IMG/VR virus record: IMGVR_UViG_3300017713_000089 | Span: 1-23,450 of that record | Strand: one strand, 5' to 3' | DNA: 23,450 nt | Source of the DNA: a virus | In this document: piece after piece, positions 17,427 through 23,450 of the stretch | How positions within the stretch are numbered: position 1 is the stretch's first letter | Layout of the letters: every line of letters begins with the position of its first letter | Notes under the pieces: generated by a model | The model's input: only the letters and a program-made list of their open reading frames with translations | Databases searched by the model: none | Told to the model about the DNA's origin: nothing | Program-made: the position numbers and the translations under genes

Positions 17427-18034
17427 TACATATATTTCCGTTTATACTTTATTCCACCACCACGAACTTTAGATAAACCAGTTCGTACCTTCTTGTACTT
17501 TTTACCTTCTTTGTCTGTGTAAACTTTTTCAGTAGGTGATACTCGTTTTTCTTTTTGTTTCTTAACAACTTCTGCTACAGCTTCGGTTGCTTTCTTTTTG
17601 CCTACAGCCGCTTTAGCAGTTTCACTTGAAGGTGTTTTAATTTTAGTACCTGCGTTTACTTTTTTAGTTGGTGCTTTAGATGTAGGAACACGATTTGTTT
17701 TTTTCTTAGTAGTACCTTTTTGCTGTTCTTTTTCTTTAGCTATCTTTGCACGAAGTTTACGAGTAGCTTCAGTAGAACGAAGACCACGAGCTGTTTTCTT
17801 CATAGTAGATCGTATTTCTGCCTCTTGCTTTTTAAGCCTAGTAGCCTCTTTATTTGCGGCTTTACCACGCTTATTTTTACTTGGCACTTTATCACCATCA
17901 AGTTTTTTTAAAGTTTCGGAAATAGTTGATTTAGGCTTACCACCTTGATAATTTCCACGAGAGTTTGCTTTTTTTACAGCTTCAGTTGGTTTTTTATCAT
18001 TACTTTTTTTTCGTTTATATATTGATTTACGCAT
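17426..18034 (-). CDS. Highly basic, lysine-rich histone-H1-like protein (202 aa)
   Basis: The 202-residue product is dominated by Lys, Thr, Ala and Arg with almost no aromatic or bulky hydrophobic residues until the C-terminus, which reads YTDKEGKKYKKVRTGLSKVR and ends ...KYKRKYM. It starts MRKSIYKRKKSNDKKPTEA. Such composition is typical of disordered DNA-binding proteins such as H1-like or protamine-like tails. A GAGGA site lies 7 bases before ATG (18032-18034), which directly abuts the stop of the preceding gene. It may be packaged to bind DNA, or may bind nucleic acid in the cell; I recognise no family. Low-complexity composition makes homology searches unreliable. Confidence 0.75.
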   Translation of the reverse strand: MRKSIYKRKKSNDKKPTEAVKKANSRGNYQGGKPKSTISETLKKLDGDKVPSKNKRGKAANKEATRLKKQEAEIRSTMKKTARGLRSTEATRKLRAKIAKEKEQQKGTTKKKTNRVPTSKAPTKKVNAGTKIKTPSSETAKAAVGKKKATEAVAEVVKKQKEKRVSPTEKVYTDKEGKKYKKVRTGLSKVRGGGIKYKRKYM

Positions 18035-18244
18035 TTATCTGTCCTCGCTTGTCATAGCTTCTATATATCTAAATAAATCTTGCATACCATTACGATATGC
18101 ACACTCTGCATGAGTCAACTGACTCCCTACTTGTTCATCTACAGAACAAAAGTTTCTTATATCTTTCAATACAGTATCGCCTTCTTCTGTAGAAAATACT
18201 CTGCGGTATGAACCCACAAGTATATTTAATTCATCATTGTCCAA
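18035..18244 (-). CDS. Bbp19-like small phage protein (about 69 aa, TTG start)
   Basis: The product has the pattern YRRVFSTEEGDTVLKDIRNF, then cysteine- and glutamine-rich linker, then AYRNGMQDLFRYIEAM, which resembles the Bbp19-like domain first named from Bordetella phage BPP-1 (function unknown, next to portal genes). The frame is open back to a TTG at 18263-18265, but a GGGAG at 18254-18258 lies 9 bases before the TTG at 18242-18244, so I place the start there. The start overlaps the last codons of the portal gene by 11 bases. A start at 18265 would give 76 residues and has no ribosome-binding site. Family assignment is tentative, gene status is good. Confidence 0.68.
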   Translation of the reverse strand: MDNDELNILVGSYRRVFSTEEGDTVLKDIRNFCSVDEQVGSQLTHAECAYRNGMQDLFRYIEAMTSEDR

Positions 18245-19895
18245 GATCAATATCTCCCTGTTCAATTTGATTTACAATACTGGTTGAGTCAACAGCACCA
18301 CTTACCTTTTGTGCGGCATCTGCCATCTTAGGTGCGGCATTAATCATTTGTTGTTGTTGCATCATCTCCATTTGTGCCGCCCGTTCAGCTTCTAATTCGC
18401 TTGGGTCTTTTAATGCATTCATACTAGAGCTGTTTGCATACCATATTTCACGGAAAAGTTTATCTGGTTGAACATTCTGCAATGATGCCTGCATATTTGG
18501 ATCCATCTGAGATAGCTCACCAAACACACGCAATGTGTTGATTGCACCCATAGTCTCAAAAGACTTAGTTGCCATAGACAACCGACCAACATAGTCAATC
18601 TCATAGCTTGGGTCTTCTTGAAGTGCCGCAGGTATTTCTGGCAGTAAGTTCTTTTTCTGTGCAATATAAAAAAGGTGTTCCATCATAGGATTAACGTGTT
18701 CGTTAAGGTAACGACTAACAAACGGAGAAAGCGTCATCATATCTGTAGTCATACGCTCATTTACTTCGGTAGCTGTCATGTTACGGTAATCTTCTAGCGG
18801 ACGGAACAAGTGATTGAAGAACATTTGCTTAATTTGTTTTTCATGTACCTGATACATTTCAAAAGCCAAACCAGAATCCCCACAAGGCGGCAAACGCTCT
18901 GGCTTACCGTTAGGGTTAGTTGCCCTCCATTTAATTATTGCACCTGCACGATTGCTGATGTTTGTTACGCTGTCATCATCTGGTACAAGCCATTGGCTGT
19001 TAGCTCTCTGCTCTGCGGCAAGCACCATAGAACGATAGATAACATTTGTGCGTCTAGCTGTGCCAAGCACCATGCTCATAGGCGAACGACCATATACTTC
19101 GTCATTGCCTTTGGTAAATCTTGCTACTTTGTATGGATTGTAATCAAATCCACTTTCTTGAACCACAGTACCACGCTCACGATTTATGTGATAAGAGGCG
19201 AATGGTTTGTTGATAGCTTTTTTAGATGACTTGTCATACGATGCACGAGGCATAATAAATTGAATAAATGTATATTTTTTATGCTTATAATCTTGGGCTT
19301 CTTGTTCTATCTGCTCAAGACCTGCCGCTTTTAATGCTTCTACACCATACTGCTGAATCGCTTGTCGTGGTGTTAGTTTAAACTCACGAGCAATAGTATC
19401 TACCGCACCTAAGTTGTTTTCTTCAATACGCACATTATCAATGATGTGGTTGCGAAAACGAATAATATCTTTCTCGTCTTCTTCTAGTGTTAGGCAGTTA
19501 GTGCCAAACGCTCCCATGCACAATAACGATTGAAACTCTTCTTGTGCAAAGTTAGAGCCAATAAGCAACTGATGCACAATACGGCTGACCTGTTCAAAGT
19601 AATAAGCAACAGATTCATCAGCCATGAGCATTGGATTAGGGTGACGGTATTTAGCCCACACGCTGTTTGGTGGGAACATATGAGAATAAAACCCTGCGGC
19701 AAAGTTATAGTTAGCTTCAATACAGGTATCAATCATACGCTGTGGTGACTTTTCCATACCTTCATAACGAACACGATTAATGTTATCGTTTGTAGGCATA
19801 GCCCAATCAGCACATTCTTGCCAAAGGTTTTTCCAATTACCAATGGCATATGAGTTCATTGAATCAAATTTTTTAACTAATGCCTTGCCATCCAT
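18234..19895 (-). CDS. Portal (head-tail connector) protein, T7 gp8-like (553 aa)
   Basis: The 553-residue protein begins MDGKALVKKFDSMNSYAIGN, contains the WAMP element near residue 31 and the AAGFYSHMFPPNSVWAKYR segment (about 66-84), and continues with features of the Head-tail_con family. Its length matches T7 gp8 (536 aa). The C-terminus is Gln/Met/Ala-rich with a likely helix (about 505-530), as in the family's crown region. It should form the dodecameric portal ring through which DNA is packaged and ejected. ATG (19893-19895) overlaps the preceding stop as TAATG. It follows two small proline-rich genes and precedes a Bbp19-like gene. Confidence 0.93.
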   Translation of the reverse strand: MDGKALVKKFDSMNSYAIGNWKNLWQECADWAMPTNDNINRVRYEGMEKSPQRMIDTCIEANYNFAAGFYSHMFPPNSVWAKYRHPNPMLMADESVAYYFEQVSRIVHQLLIGSNFAQEEFQSLLCMGAFGTNCLTLEEDEKDIIRFRNHIIDNVRIEENNLGAVDTIAREFKLTPRQAIQQYGVEALKAAGLEQIEQEAQDYKHKKYTFIQFIMPRASYDKSSKKAINKPFASYHINRERGTVVQESGFDYNPYKVARFTKGNDEVYGRSPMSMVLGTARRTNVIYRSMVLAAEQRANSQWLVPDDDSVTNISNRAGAIIKWRATNPNGKPERLPPCGDSGLAFEMYQVHEKQIKQMFFNHLFRPLEDYRNMTATEVNERMTTDMMTLSPFVSRYLNEHVNPMMEHLFYIAQKKNLLPEIPAALQEDPSYEIDYVGRLSMATKSFETMGAINTLRVFGELSQMDPNMQASLQNVQPDKLFREIWYANSSSMNALKDPSELEAERAAQMEMMQQQQMINAAPKMADAAQKVSGAVDSTSIVNQIEQGDIDLGQ

Positions 19896-20107
19896 TATTG
19901 ACCCAATATGTTTGTTGTACCTTTTGTATTTTCACCAAGTTTTTTAGCTTTTGTTTTACGCTTGGTAAGAATAGTAGATGCTCTACCCTGTCTAGCCGCT
20001 TGTGTTTTTTGAGCCATTCTTTGCTGACCCGCTGTATCTACACGAGTTGGTGTAGGAGAAGGTGGCGGTGGAGGTGGTGCAGGTTCTGGTGCTGATGATC
20101 TACCCAT
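19895..20107 (-). CDS. Small proline-rich phage protein before the portal (70 aa)
   Basis: The 70-residue product opens with MGRSSAPEPAPPPPPPSP, a poly-proline stretch, followed by a basic part with the motif RQGRASTILTKRKTKAKK (about 39-56). Small proteins of this kind, with an RGRASTIL-like element, are common directly upstream of portal genes in podoviruses; the function is unknown to me. AAGGAC lies 5 bases before ATG (20105-20107), and the stop overlaps the portal start. Its architecture parallels that of the adjacent 78-aa gene. Confidence 0.8.
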   Translation of the reverse strand: MGRSSAPEPAPPPPPPSPTPTRVDTAGQQRMAQKTQAARQGRASTILTKRKTKAKKLGENTKGTTNILGQ

Positions 20108-20116
20108 AATAAGTCC

Positions 20117-20353
20117 TTATTGATAATTACCCATACTAAAAACGGTTGTTCCTTTTCCAGAACCCCGTACATCTGCTAAAGTTTTGCCCTGACCTACTAC
20201 ATCTTTGTATTCTAATGGTTGTTTAGGTCTTTTTGCTTTTTGATTCTTTTTTCTTGCCTTCATTGCGTCTTTTTCGAAATCAGCCTCTATAGGCATACGA
20301 GTAATCATAGGTGCAGGTGGCGGTGTGTATGTAGGCGATTTTGTGCTTCCCAT
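20117..20353 (-). CDS. Small proline-rich/basic phage protein (78 aa)
   Basis: The product starts MGSTKSPTYTPPPAPMITRM, then a charged, lysine-rich middle (KARKKNQKAKRPK, about 33-45), and ends in a short tail with VFSMGNYQ. GGAG sits 7 bases before ATG (20351-20353), and the preceding stop is two bases away. The similarity to the next gene, which also starts MG, then a Ser-rich stretch and PPP, suggests a related role or an old duplication, but the rest of the sequences do not align obviously by eye. The function is unknown. Confidence 0.75.
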   Translation of the reverse strand: MGSTKSPTYTPPPAPMITRMPIEADFEKDAMKARKKNQKAKRPKQPLEYKDVVGQGKTLADVRGSGKGTTVFSMGNYQ

Positions 20354-20355
20354 TA

Positions 20356-20742
20356 CTAAACTCCAACTTCAAATCTATGGCGGTGATCACTAAACTCTCT
20401 ACCTCGCAGAGATGTACGCCATAGTAAATTTTCTATTTTTTCTTTTTTAATTAGTCTTACCTTACCGTCAAATCTTTCATAGGCAACGTATTTCATATCT
20501 TTCATCGTGTAATGAAACGCCTTTTTCGGGTCACCTGCGAGAATGTATATATACCAAGTGTCTAACTTGTCAAGTCTTTTTTGTGTTTTATTTTTTATAG
20601 ATTCTGAATATGTTTGATAGGCACACACAAAACATTCATCATCAGAATGAAACCCACCCACCTTTCCGCATTGTTCAAGTATTTCAAAGAACTCACTCTC
20701 TTTTCCTTTATATAATTCTTTTGCTTTTTCATACGGTGTCAT
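20356..20742 (-). CDS. Conserved-looking hypothetical protein between terminase and portal (128 aa)
   Basis: This 128-residue soluble protein starts MTPYEKAKELYKGKESEFFE and contains two cysteines as CFVC (about 37-40), a hydrophobic segment DTWYIYILAGDPKKAFHYTM (about 61-80), and a basic C-terminus with RHRFEVGV. No signal peptide or membrane helix is clear, and I do not recognise the family. ATG (20740-20742) overlaps the large terminase stop as ATGA, so translation is probably coupled to terminase. It contains a promoter-like sequence (20546-20573) facing the portal genes. Confidence 0.75.
   Translation of the reverse strand: MTPYEKAKELYKGKESEFFEILEQCGKVGGFHSDDECFVCAYQTYSESIKNKTQKRLDKLDTWYIYILAGDPKKAFHYTMKDMKYVAYERFDGKVRLIKKEKIENLLWRTSLRGREFSDHRHRFEVGV
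20546..20573 (-). promoter_or_regulatory. Possible internal promoter toward the portal genes
   Basis: Inside the 128-aa gene, minus strand, TTGACA (20568-20573) is followed by 16 bases and TATATA (20546-20551, 4/6 to TATAAT). The -35 sits in the same nonamer ACTTGACAA as the promoters at 484-511 and 16223-16251; here it is also a perfect 11-base palindrome centred on A (ACTTGACAAGT). Being within coding DNA, it may be a chance match. Confidence 0.35.
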
Positions 20743-22121
20743 ACTAAATATGAACCTCCATCTATGTATTGTGGTGTTATATTAGTTCTATCAACATTAA
20801 GATATTGATCTATCATACGATTATGAATGCACATACCCATCATACGCACAGCATCCGCTCCATGAGAGTATTCATTATGCAAAACTCTGCCCGTAACTGG
20901 ATTCCATTGATAGTTTATTAAACACTCAATTAACTTATCTAGTTTTGAGTTAATCCATACGGTTGGCAAAAACCTACGAATAATTTCAATATCATCACGC
21001 ACAGAGTTAGTCTTGGGAATCGGACGAACCTCAAATCCATATTCTGTACGGCAAAAATCAATAATGTTAGTACCTGTATTGTTTGCTCTCTTCTTAGAGT
21101 CGTGTGGCATATAATGCCCGCCATAGTTATAACCCTTTTGATTTATCACATCTATGTAATGCTTTATATCATATCCTGTGTTTTCATAGTAATCAATCAT
21201 CTGTATTCTGTCTGTTCTGCTATCAACTGTACCAAACACTATTGCCGTAGGGTCGTCTACACCCAAATCCCAAAACGTGTACACCACATCGTTTATATTG
21301 TGTGTCAAAGGGGTAATCATACCTTTGTTTTCTAGCTTAGTCATTTCGTAGCCATACACAGAGTTAGCCACATCAGCAACCGCTTCGTTTAAATACTCCT
21401 GCCTAGCAAGCGAATAACTAATCATCTTAGAATCCACACGGTTCTGAATGTTTAAATACTCATTGCCAGTAAGCGGGTCAATCTTGCCAAGAAGCTCTGG
21501 GTTCAGGCTCATCTCATCCCCCACCCAACAATACCGCTTTGTATCTTGTGGCGTCAGCCACTCGGTAAACCAGTTAGGGTCATCTTTGTTAGCCTCGTAC
21601 ATCTGGTACAGAAGATTTTTTCTACCACGCATTGTACCGTTGGCTATAAAGAACGCATTACCTTCATCTAAAATCGGAGACAAAAACCCCGTGACCTCTT
21701 CTTTGTGAAGTGAAAACTCAGACAAGGCGTACCCATAACCCCCCTGCCCCACAAAATCAAGGTTGTCAGTACCGCTAAAGTTAATCACCGAACCGTTGAT
21801 AAGACCAATCTTCATATCCGTATTGTTCTTATAATCTACAATCTCAGGGGGAAAAATAATATCCAACAGGTTGCCACTCTTTTTGCCGATAGTTACAATG
21901 TTATTCCACAATGCCCTCTCAGCCCACTTTCTAGTCGGAAATAGGTAGTAGTAAGACCCAACCCGCTCTAACGCCTTACAGCTCAATATAGAAGCCGTGG
22001 TGACATCCTTACCGTGCCGCCTCGCCCAAGAGATCACAATGTTCTTAGCACCACTCTCCACAGCGTCCCAAACATTAAACTGATACTCACGGGGACATAT
22101 CGATGGAATGCGTATCTTCAC
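20739..22121 (-). CDS. terL: Terminase large subunit (460 aa)
   Basis: The packaging motor. The ATPase domain shows a Walker A of the phage type, ARRHGKD (33-39), a Walker B-like YALSE (131-135, with E135 catalytic candidate) and an ANGT coupling motif (160-163). The C-terminal nuclease domain shows the three expected acidic positions: D285 in FWDLG, D341 in HDSKK, and D423 in HGADAVRM. The length of 460 aa is short compared with T7 gp19 (586 aa) but normal for other podovirus terminases. The start is GTG (22119-22121), overlapping the previous stop as GTGA. It would pump DNA through the portal and cut concatemers. Confidence 0.93.
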   Translation of the reverse strand: MKIRIPSICPREYQFNVWDAVESGAKNIVISWARRHGKDVTTASILSCKALERVGSYYYLFPTRKWAERALWNNIVTIGKKSGNLLDIIFPPEIVDYKNNTDMKIGLINGSVINFSGTDNLDFVGQGGYGYALSEFSLHKEEVTGFLSPILDEGNAFFIANGTMRGRKNLLYQMYEANKDDPNWFTEWLTPQDTKRYCWVGDEMSLNPELLGKIDPLTGNEYLNIQNRVDSKMISYSLARQEYLNEAVADVANSVYGYEMTKLENKGMITPLTHNINDVVYTFWDLGVDDPTAIVFGTVDSRTDRIQMIDYYENTGYDIKHYIDVINQKGYNYGGHYMPHDSKKRANNTGTNIIDFCRTEYGFEVRPIPKTNSVRDDIEIIRRFLPTVWINSKLDKLIECLINYQWNPVTGRVLHNEYSHGADAVRMMGMCIHNRMIDQYLNVDRTNITPQYIDGGSYLV

Positions 22122-22303
22122 TTAGCTTTTTTGCTCCCTGTGCCCTTAGCACTCCAGTCTATCTCGTCATAGTTAGACTCATACCTCTTCTTGTCAAACC
22201 TCATCGACATATAGTTATCCCCTGCCCTAGTCTTACCCTTCTTCCAATCACGCTCATCTTGGGCTTCCTGTGTGTATCTGTGTGGTACATTACCTCCGCT
22301 CAT
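22118..22303 (-). CDS. Small hydrophilic protein upstream of terminase (61 aa)
   Basis: The product starts MSGGNVPHRYTQEAQDERDW and is rich in charged residues, with a basic C-terminus (SAKGTGSKKAK). GGAGG lies 6 bases before ATG (22301-22303), inside the end of the previous gene. The stop overlaps the terminase GTG start, so the two are probably translationally coupled. No domain is recognised. Small DNA-binding or terminase-associated proteins are common here, but no function can be claimed. Confidence 0.72.
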   Translation of the reverse strand: MSGGNVPHRYTQEAQDERDWKKGKTRAGDNYMSMRFDKKRYESNYDEIDWSAKGTGSKKAK

Positions 22304-22433
22304 CTATCTCCTCCGCATAACACATCATACATATATATTCTTCAACCTCACCTTCAGCATCCAATACTTCCAATATCGGGTTGTCGATTGTGTCAATACA
22401 ACAGCAACGCTCGCAAGTATTAATCTTCTTCAC
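22290..22433 (-). CDS. Tiny zinc-binding protein (47 aa, GTG start)
   Basis: I place the start at GTG 22431-22433, which has GGAG 6 bases upstream. The product, MKKINTCERCCCIDTIDNPI then an acidic stretch and YICMMCY, has CxxC (C7/C10) and CxxC (C35/C38), the layout of a zinc ribbon. A longer reading from an ATG at 22491-22493 is possible in the same frame, but it begins inside the previous gene and adds residues without a ribosome-binding site. It overlaps both neighbours by 14 bases. Role unknown. Confidence 0.62.
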   Translation of the reverse strand: MKKINTCERCCCIDTIDNPILEVLDAEGEVEEYICMMCYAEEIDERR

Positions 22434-22599
22434 CTTTTTCTCCAATGCAATAAGTAAAATCAATCCCGCAGTATGGACAAAATTTAGGGTCATTTATAGA
22501 CATAGGTAACTCTACTACATAAAAGTAATTATCACAGTCTATACATAGGCAGTAAGATAAGTCTTCAAGTTTCACATCTGGTATATCAAAATTTTTCAT
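22420..22599 (-). CDS. Small zinc-ribbon protein (59 aa)
   Basis: This 59-residue frame (ATG 22597-22599, TAA 22420-22422) starts MKNFDIPDVKLEDLSYCLCI and carries C19xxC22 and C41-P-Y-C44-G, a clear zinc-ribbon pattern, with extra cysteines at 17 and 51. Two adjacent tiny genes with zinc-ribbon layouts support both as real. No clear Shine-Dalgarno is seen before the ATG, and the promoter-like element upstream would give a very short leader, so translation could be nearly leaderless. Such proteins often bind DNA, RNA or RNA polymerase; the function here is unknown. Confidence 0.62.
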   Translation of the reverse strand: MKNFDIPDVKLEDLSYCLCIDCDNYFYVVELPMSINDPKFCPYCGIDFTYCIGEKGEED

Positions 22600-22613
22600 A
22601 ATGTTTAGAAGGG

Positions 22614-22642
22614 TCTATATTTCGAAAAATTTAAAATCGCAA
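22614..22642 (-). promoter_or_regulatory. Weak promoter-like element before the zinc-ribbon and terminase genes
   Basis: On the minus strand TTGCGA (22637-22642, 4/6) is followed by 17 bases and TATAGA (22614-22619, 4/6). It lies in the 59-base gap between two genes. Inverted copies of AGGGTC (22648-22653) and GACCCT (22610-22615) flank it, so a regulator could bind across it. G-rich runs GGGTAGGGTCGGG lie just upstream. The box matches are modest, so this is tentative. Confidence 0.35.
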
Positions 22643-22658
22643 AACCCGACCCTACCCT

Positions 22659-23066
22659 TTAATTTTGTACCTGCCCTTTGATTTCTTGGCAAGAGTTTAT
22701 GTTGTTTGTTGGTGTCTGTTGCTCCGAAAGATCATCGTAGTCTGTAATATCTTTAAAGCGTACTATCTCTATGCGAAGATCATCATTATCTTGCTTGATA
22801 TTTGTATACTCGGCAAAGTATTTCCCCGCTGTAGCGTTGCCGTCAAGCATCATTTGGTATAAATTTTGCAACGTGTGCGTGCGTGTAAGGCTTTGATCGT
22901 TGAAATCAATGGCGGTGGTTAAAACATTCGATTTATCCTTGTTTTTTTCGATTTGTTTTTCTTGTTTGCGTATAGTGTTGATTGTCTCTGTGCATATAGC
23001 ATAAAGCTCTTTGTTATCCGCTGATTTGATCTCATCATATAAGGTTTTGGCGTCTTTATATTTCAT
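22659..23066 (-). CDS. Possible terminase small subunit (135 aa)
   Basis: The AT-rich gene encodes a helical, charged protein starting MKYKDAKTLYDEIKSADNKE, with a Lys-rich coil (about 28-46), the segment TLQNLYQMMLDGNATAGKYF (about 65-84) and DNDDLRIEIVRFKD (about 94-107). Position four genes ahead of the large terminase, size and helical content suggest a small terminase subunit, but no helix-turn-helix signature is certain. I choose ATG 23064-23066; the frame stays open upstream to a GTG at 23232-23234, and the extra 56 residues differ strongly in base composition and may be a separate element. No good ribosome-binding site precedes any candidate start. Confidence 0.5.
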   Translation of the reverse strand: MKYKDAKTLYDEIKSADNKELYAICTETINTIRKQEKQIEKNKDKSNVLTTAIDFNDQSLTRTHTLQNLYQMMLDGNATAGKYFAEYTNIKQDNDDLRIEIVRFKDITDYDDLSEQQTPTNNINSCQEIKGQVQN

Positions 23067-23450
23067 ATTGCCAAGGTAAATCTGAACCCCCCAAATATCA
23101 ACTGAAAAAAGATGTGAAAGTTTTGCTTGCATACCTGTGAAGAATCCTGTAGGGTCACTATTGTAACGATTAATAAAGCGAGTCCGAGATGGTGCGAGTC
23201 GGGCGGTTGCAGATGACGGGCAACTCAAATACACGTTAATGCACTAAGCGTCTGAGTGGGTAACGGCAGGCATCCTTCGGGAGGCGATGGGAATGCTAAC
23301 AAGGCGGATAATGCGATACAACGGCTGAAACGTGTGACGGCAGACCAACGAAAACGGCGATGATATGACAAGCGAGACGAGATCATATCCTTAGCGGGTT
23401 ACTTACAAAACCGCTTCGAAATGGCGAAGACTTCAACGGGTTAATATCCT
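23067..23450. other. GC-rich, gene-poor region with hairpins; possible prophage regulatory RNA leader
   Basis: About 51% G+C by hand count of four 60-base lines (23161-23400), against about 27-32% in the adjacent gene. No frame of 60 codons lies wholly within it. Direct repeats include ACGGCAG (23263-23269, 23337-23343), CGGGTTA (23395-23401, 23437-23443) and ATATCCT (23385-23391, 23444-23450). Hairpins include TCC-TTCG-GGA (23273-23282), GATATGA/TCATATC (near 23361-23389), CTTCG/CGAAG (near 23413-23428) and GTTGC/GCAAC (near 23206-23224). The minus-strand frame at 23070-23234 reads ...SRTRFINRYNSDPTGFFTGM, which recalls Ash/Icd-like prophage leaders; this is from memory and unverified. A C4-type antisense RNA or a replication site are other readings. 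Confidence 0.4.
23263..23358. repeat. Four ACGGC motifs in the GC-rich end
   Basis: ACGGC occurs at 23263-23267, 23321-23325, 23337-23341 and 23354-23358, the first and third extended to ACGGCAG. Spacings between starts are 58, 16 and 17 bases, so the last three sit about one and a half helical turns apart. This could be a protein-binding cluster or chance in a GC-rich stretch. Confidence 0.35.

Noticed and set aside
18810-19229. A 139-codon plus-strand frame opposite the portal gene
   Set aside because: Antisense shadow of the strongly supported portal gene, with a Cys/His-rich translation and no start signal.
22659-23234. Reading the possible small terminase as a 191-aa protein from GTG 23232-23234
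   Set aside because: No ribosome-binding site precedes that GTG, and the first 56 codons have a very different base composition from the rest; I annotate from ATG 23064-23066 and treat the upstream part as a separate region.
1-23450. CRISPR arrays, insertion sequences or integrase genes
   Set aside because: No spaced identical repeats, transposase-like or recombinase-like frames were seen on either strand.

Overview
This window is the structural and packaging module of a tailed phage with a T7-like (podovirus) virion plan, probably environmental or marine, from an AT-rich genome. Every convincing gene lies on the minus strand, so transcription runs from the right edge to the left edge. No DNA replication, lysis, integrase or tRNA gene is seen, and the plus strand carries nothing convincing. 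The host cannot be identified from the window. The tandem T7-type tail tubular proteins, portal and internal virion proteins support a podovirus. The DUF6321-like small basic protein is of a type I recall from marine viruses.

In transcription order: (1) a GC-rich, gene-poor, repeat- and hairpin-containing stretch (23067-23450); (2) a possible small terminase gene, two tiny zinc-binding proteins, a small hydrophilic protein and the large terminase (23066 to 20739); (3) an unknown 128-aa protein, two small proline-rich proteins and the portal (20742 to 18234); (4) a Bbp19-like protein, two very basic proteins and the scaffold (18244 to 16259); (5) a head-expression cassette with its own promoter, a 140-nt structured leader, the major capsid protein, a probable decoration protein and a rho-independent terminator (16251 to 14645); (6) tail tubular proteins A and B, both enlarged by inserted domains (14633 to 9859); (7) three internal, probably ejected virion proteins, the last being 2453 aa with a zinc-metallopeptidase motif (9859 to 521); (8) a strong promoter followed by a small beta-rich protein and the start of another gene that leaves the window.

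Neighbouring genes are tightly packed with TAATG, ATGA and GTGA junctions, so translation is probably coupled. Regulation seems to rely on host-type sigma-70 promoters: three sites share the nonamer ACTTGACAA as the -35 region. The capsid and decoration genes form a unit that can be expressed more strongly than the rest. The points most worth a second look are the structured capsid leader, the giant protease-bearing virion protein, the carbohydrate-binding-like domain inside the tail nozzle protein, and the GC-rich right end, which looks foreign to the rest of the window and resembles prophage regulatory leaders.
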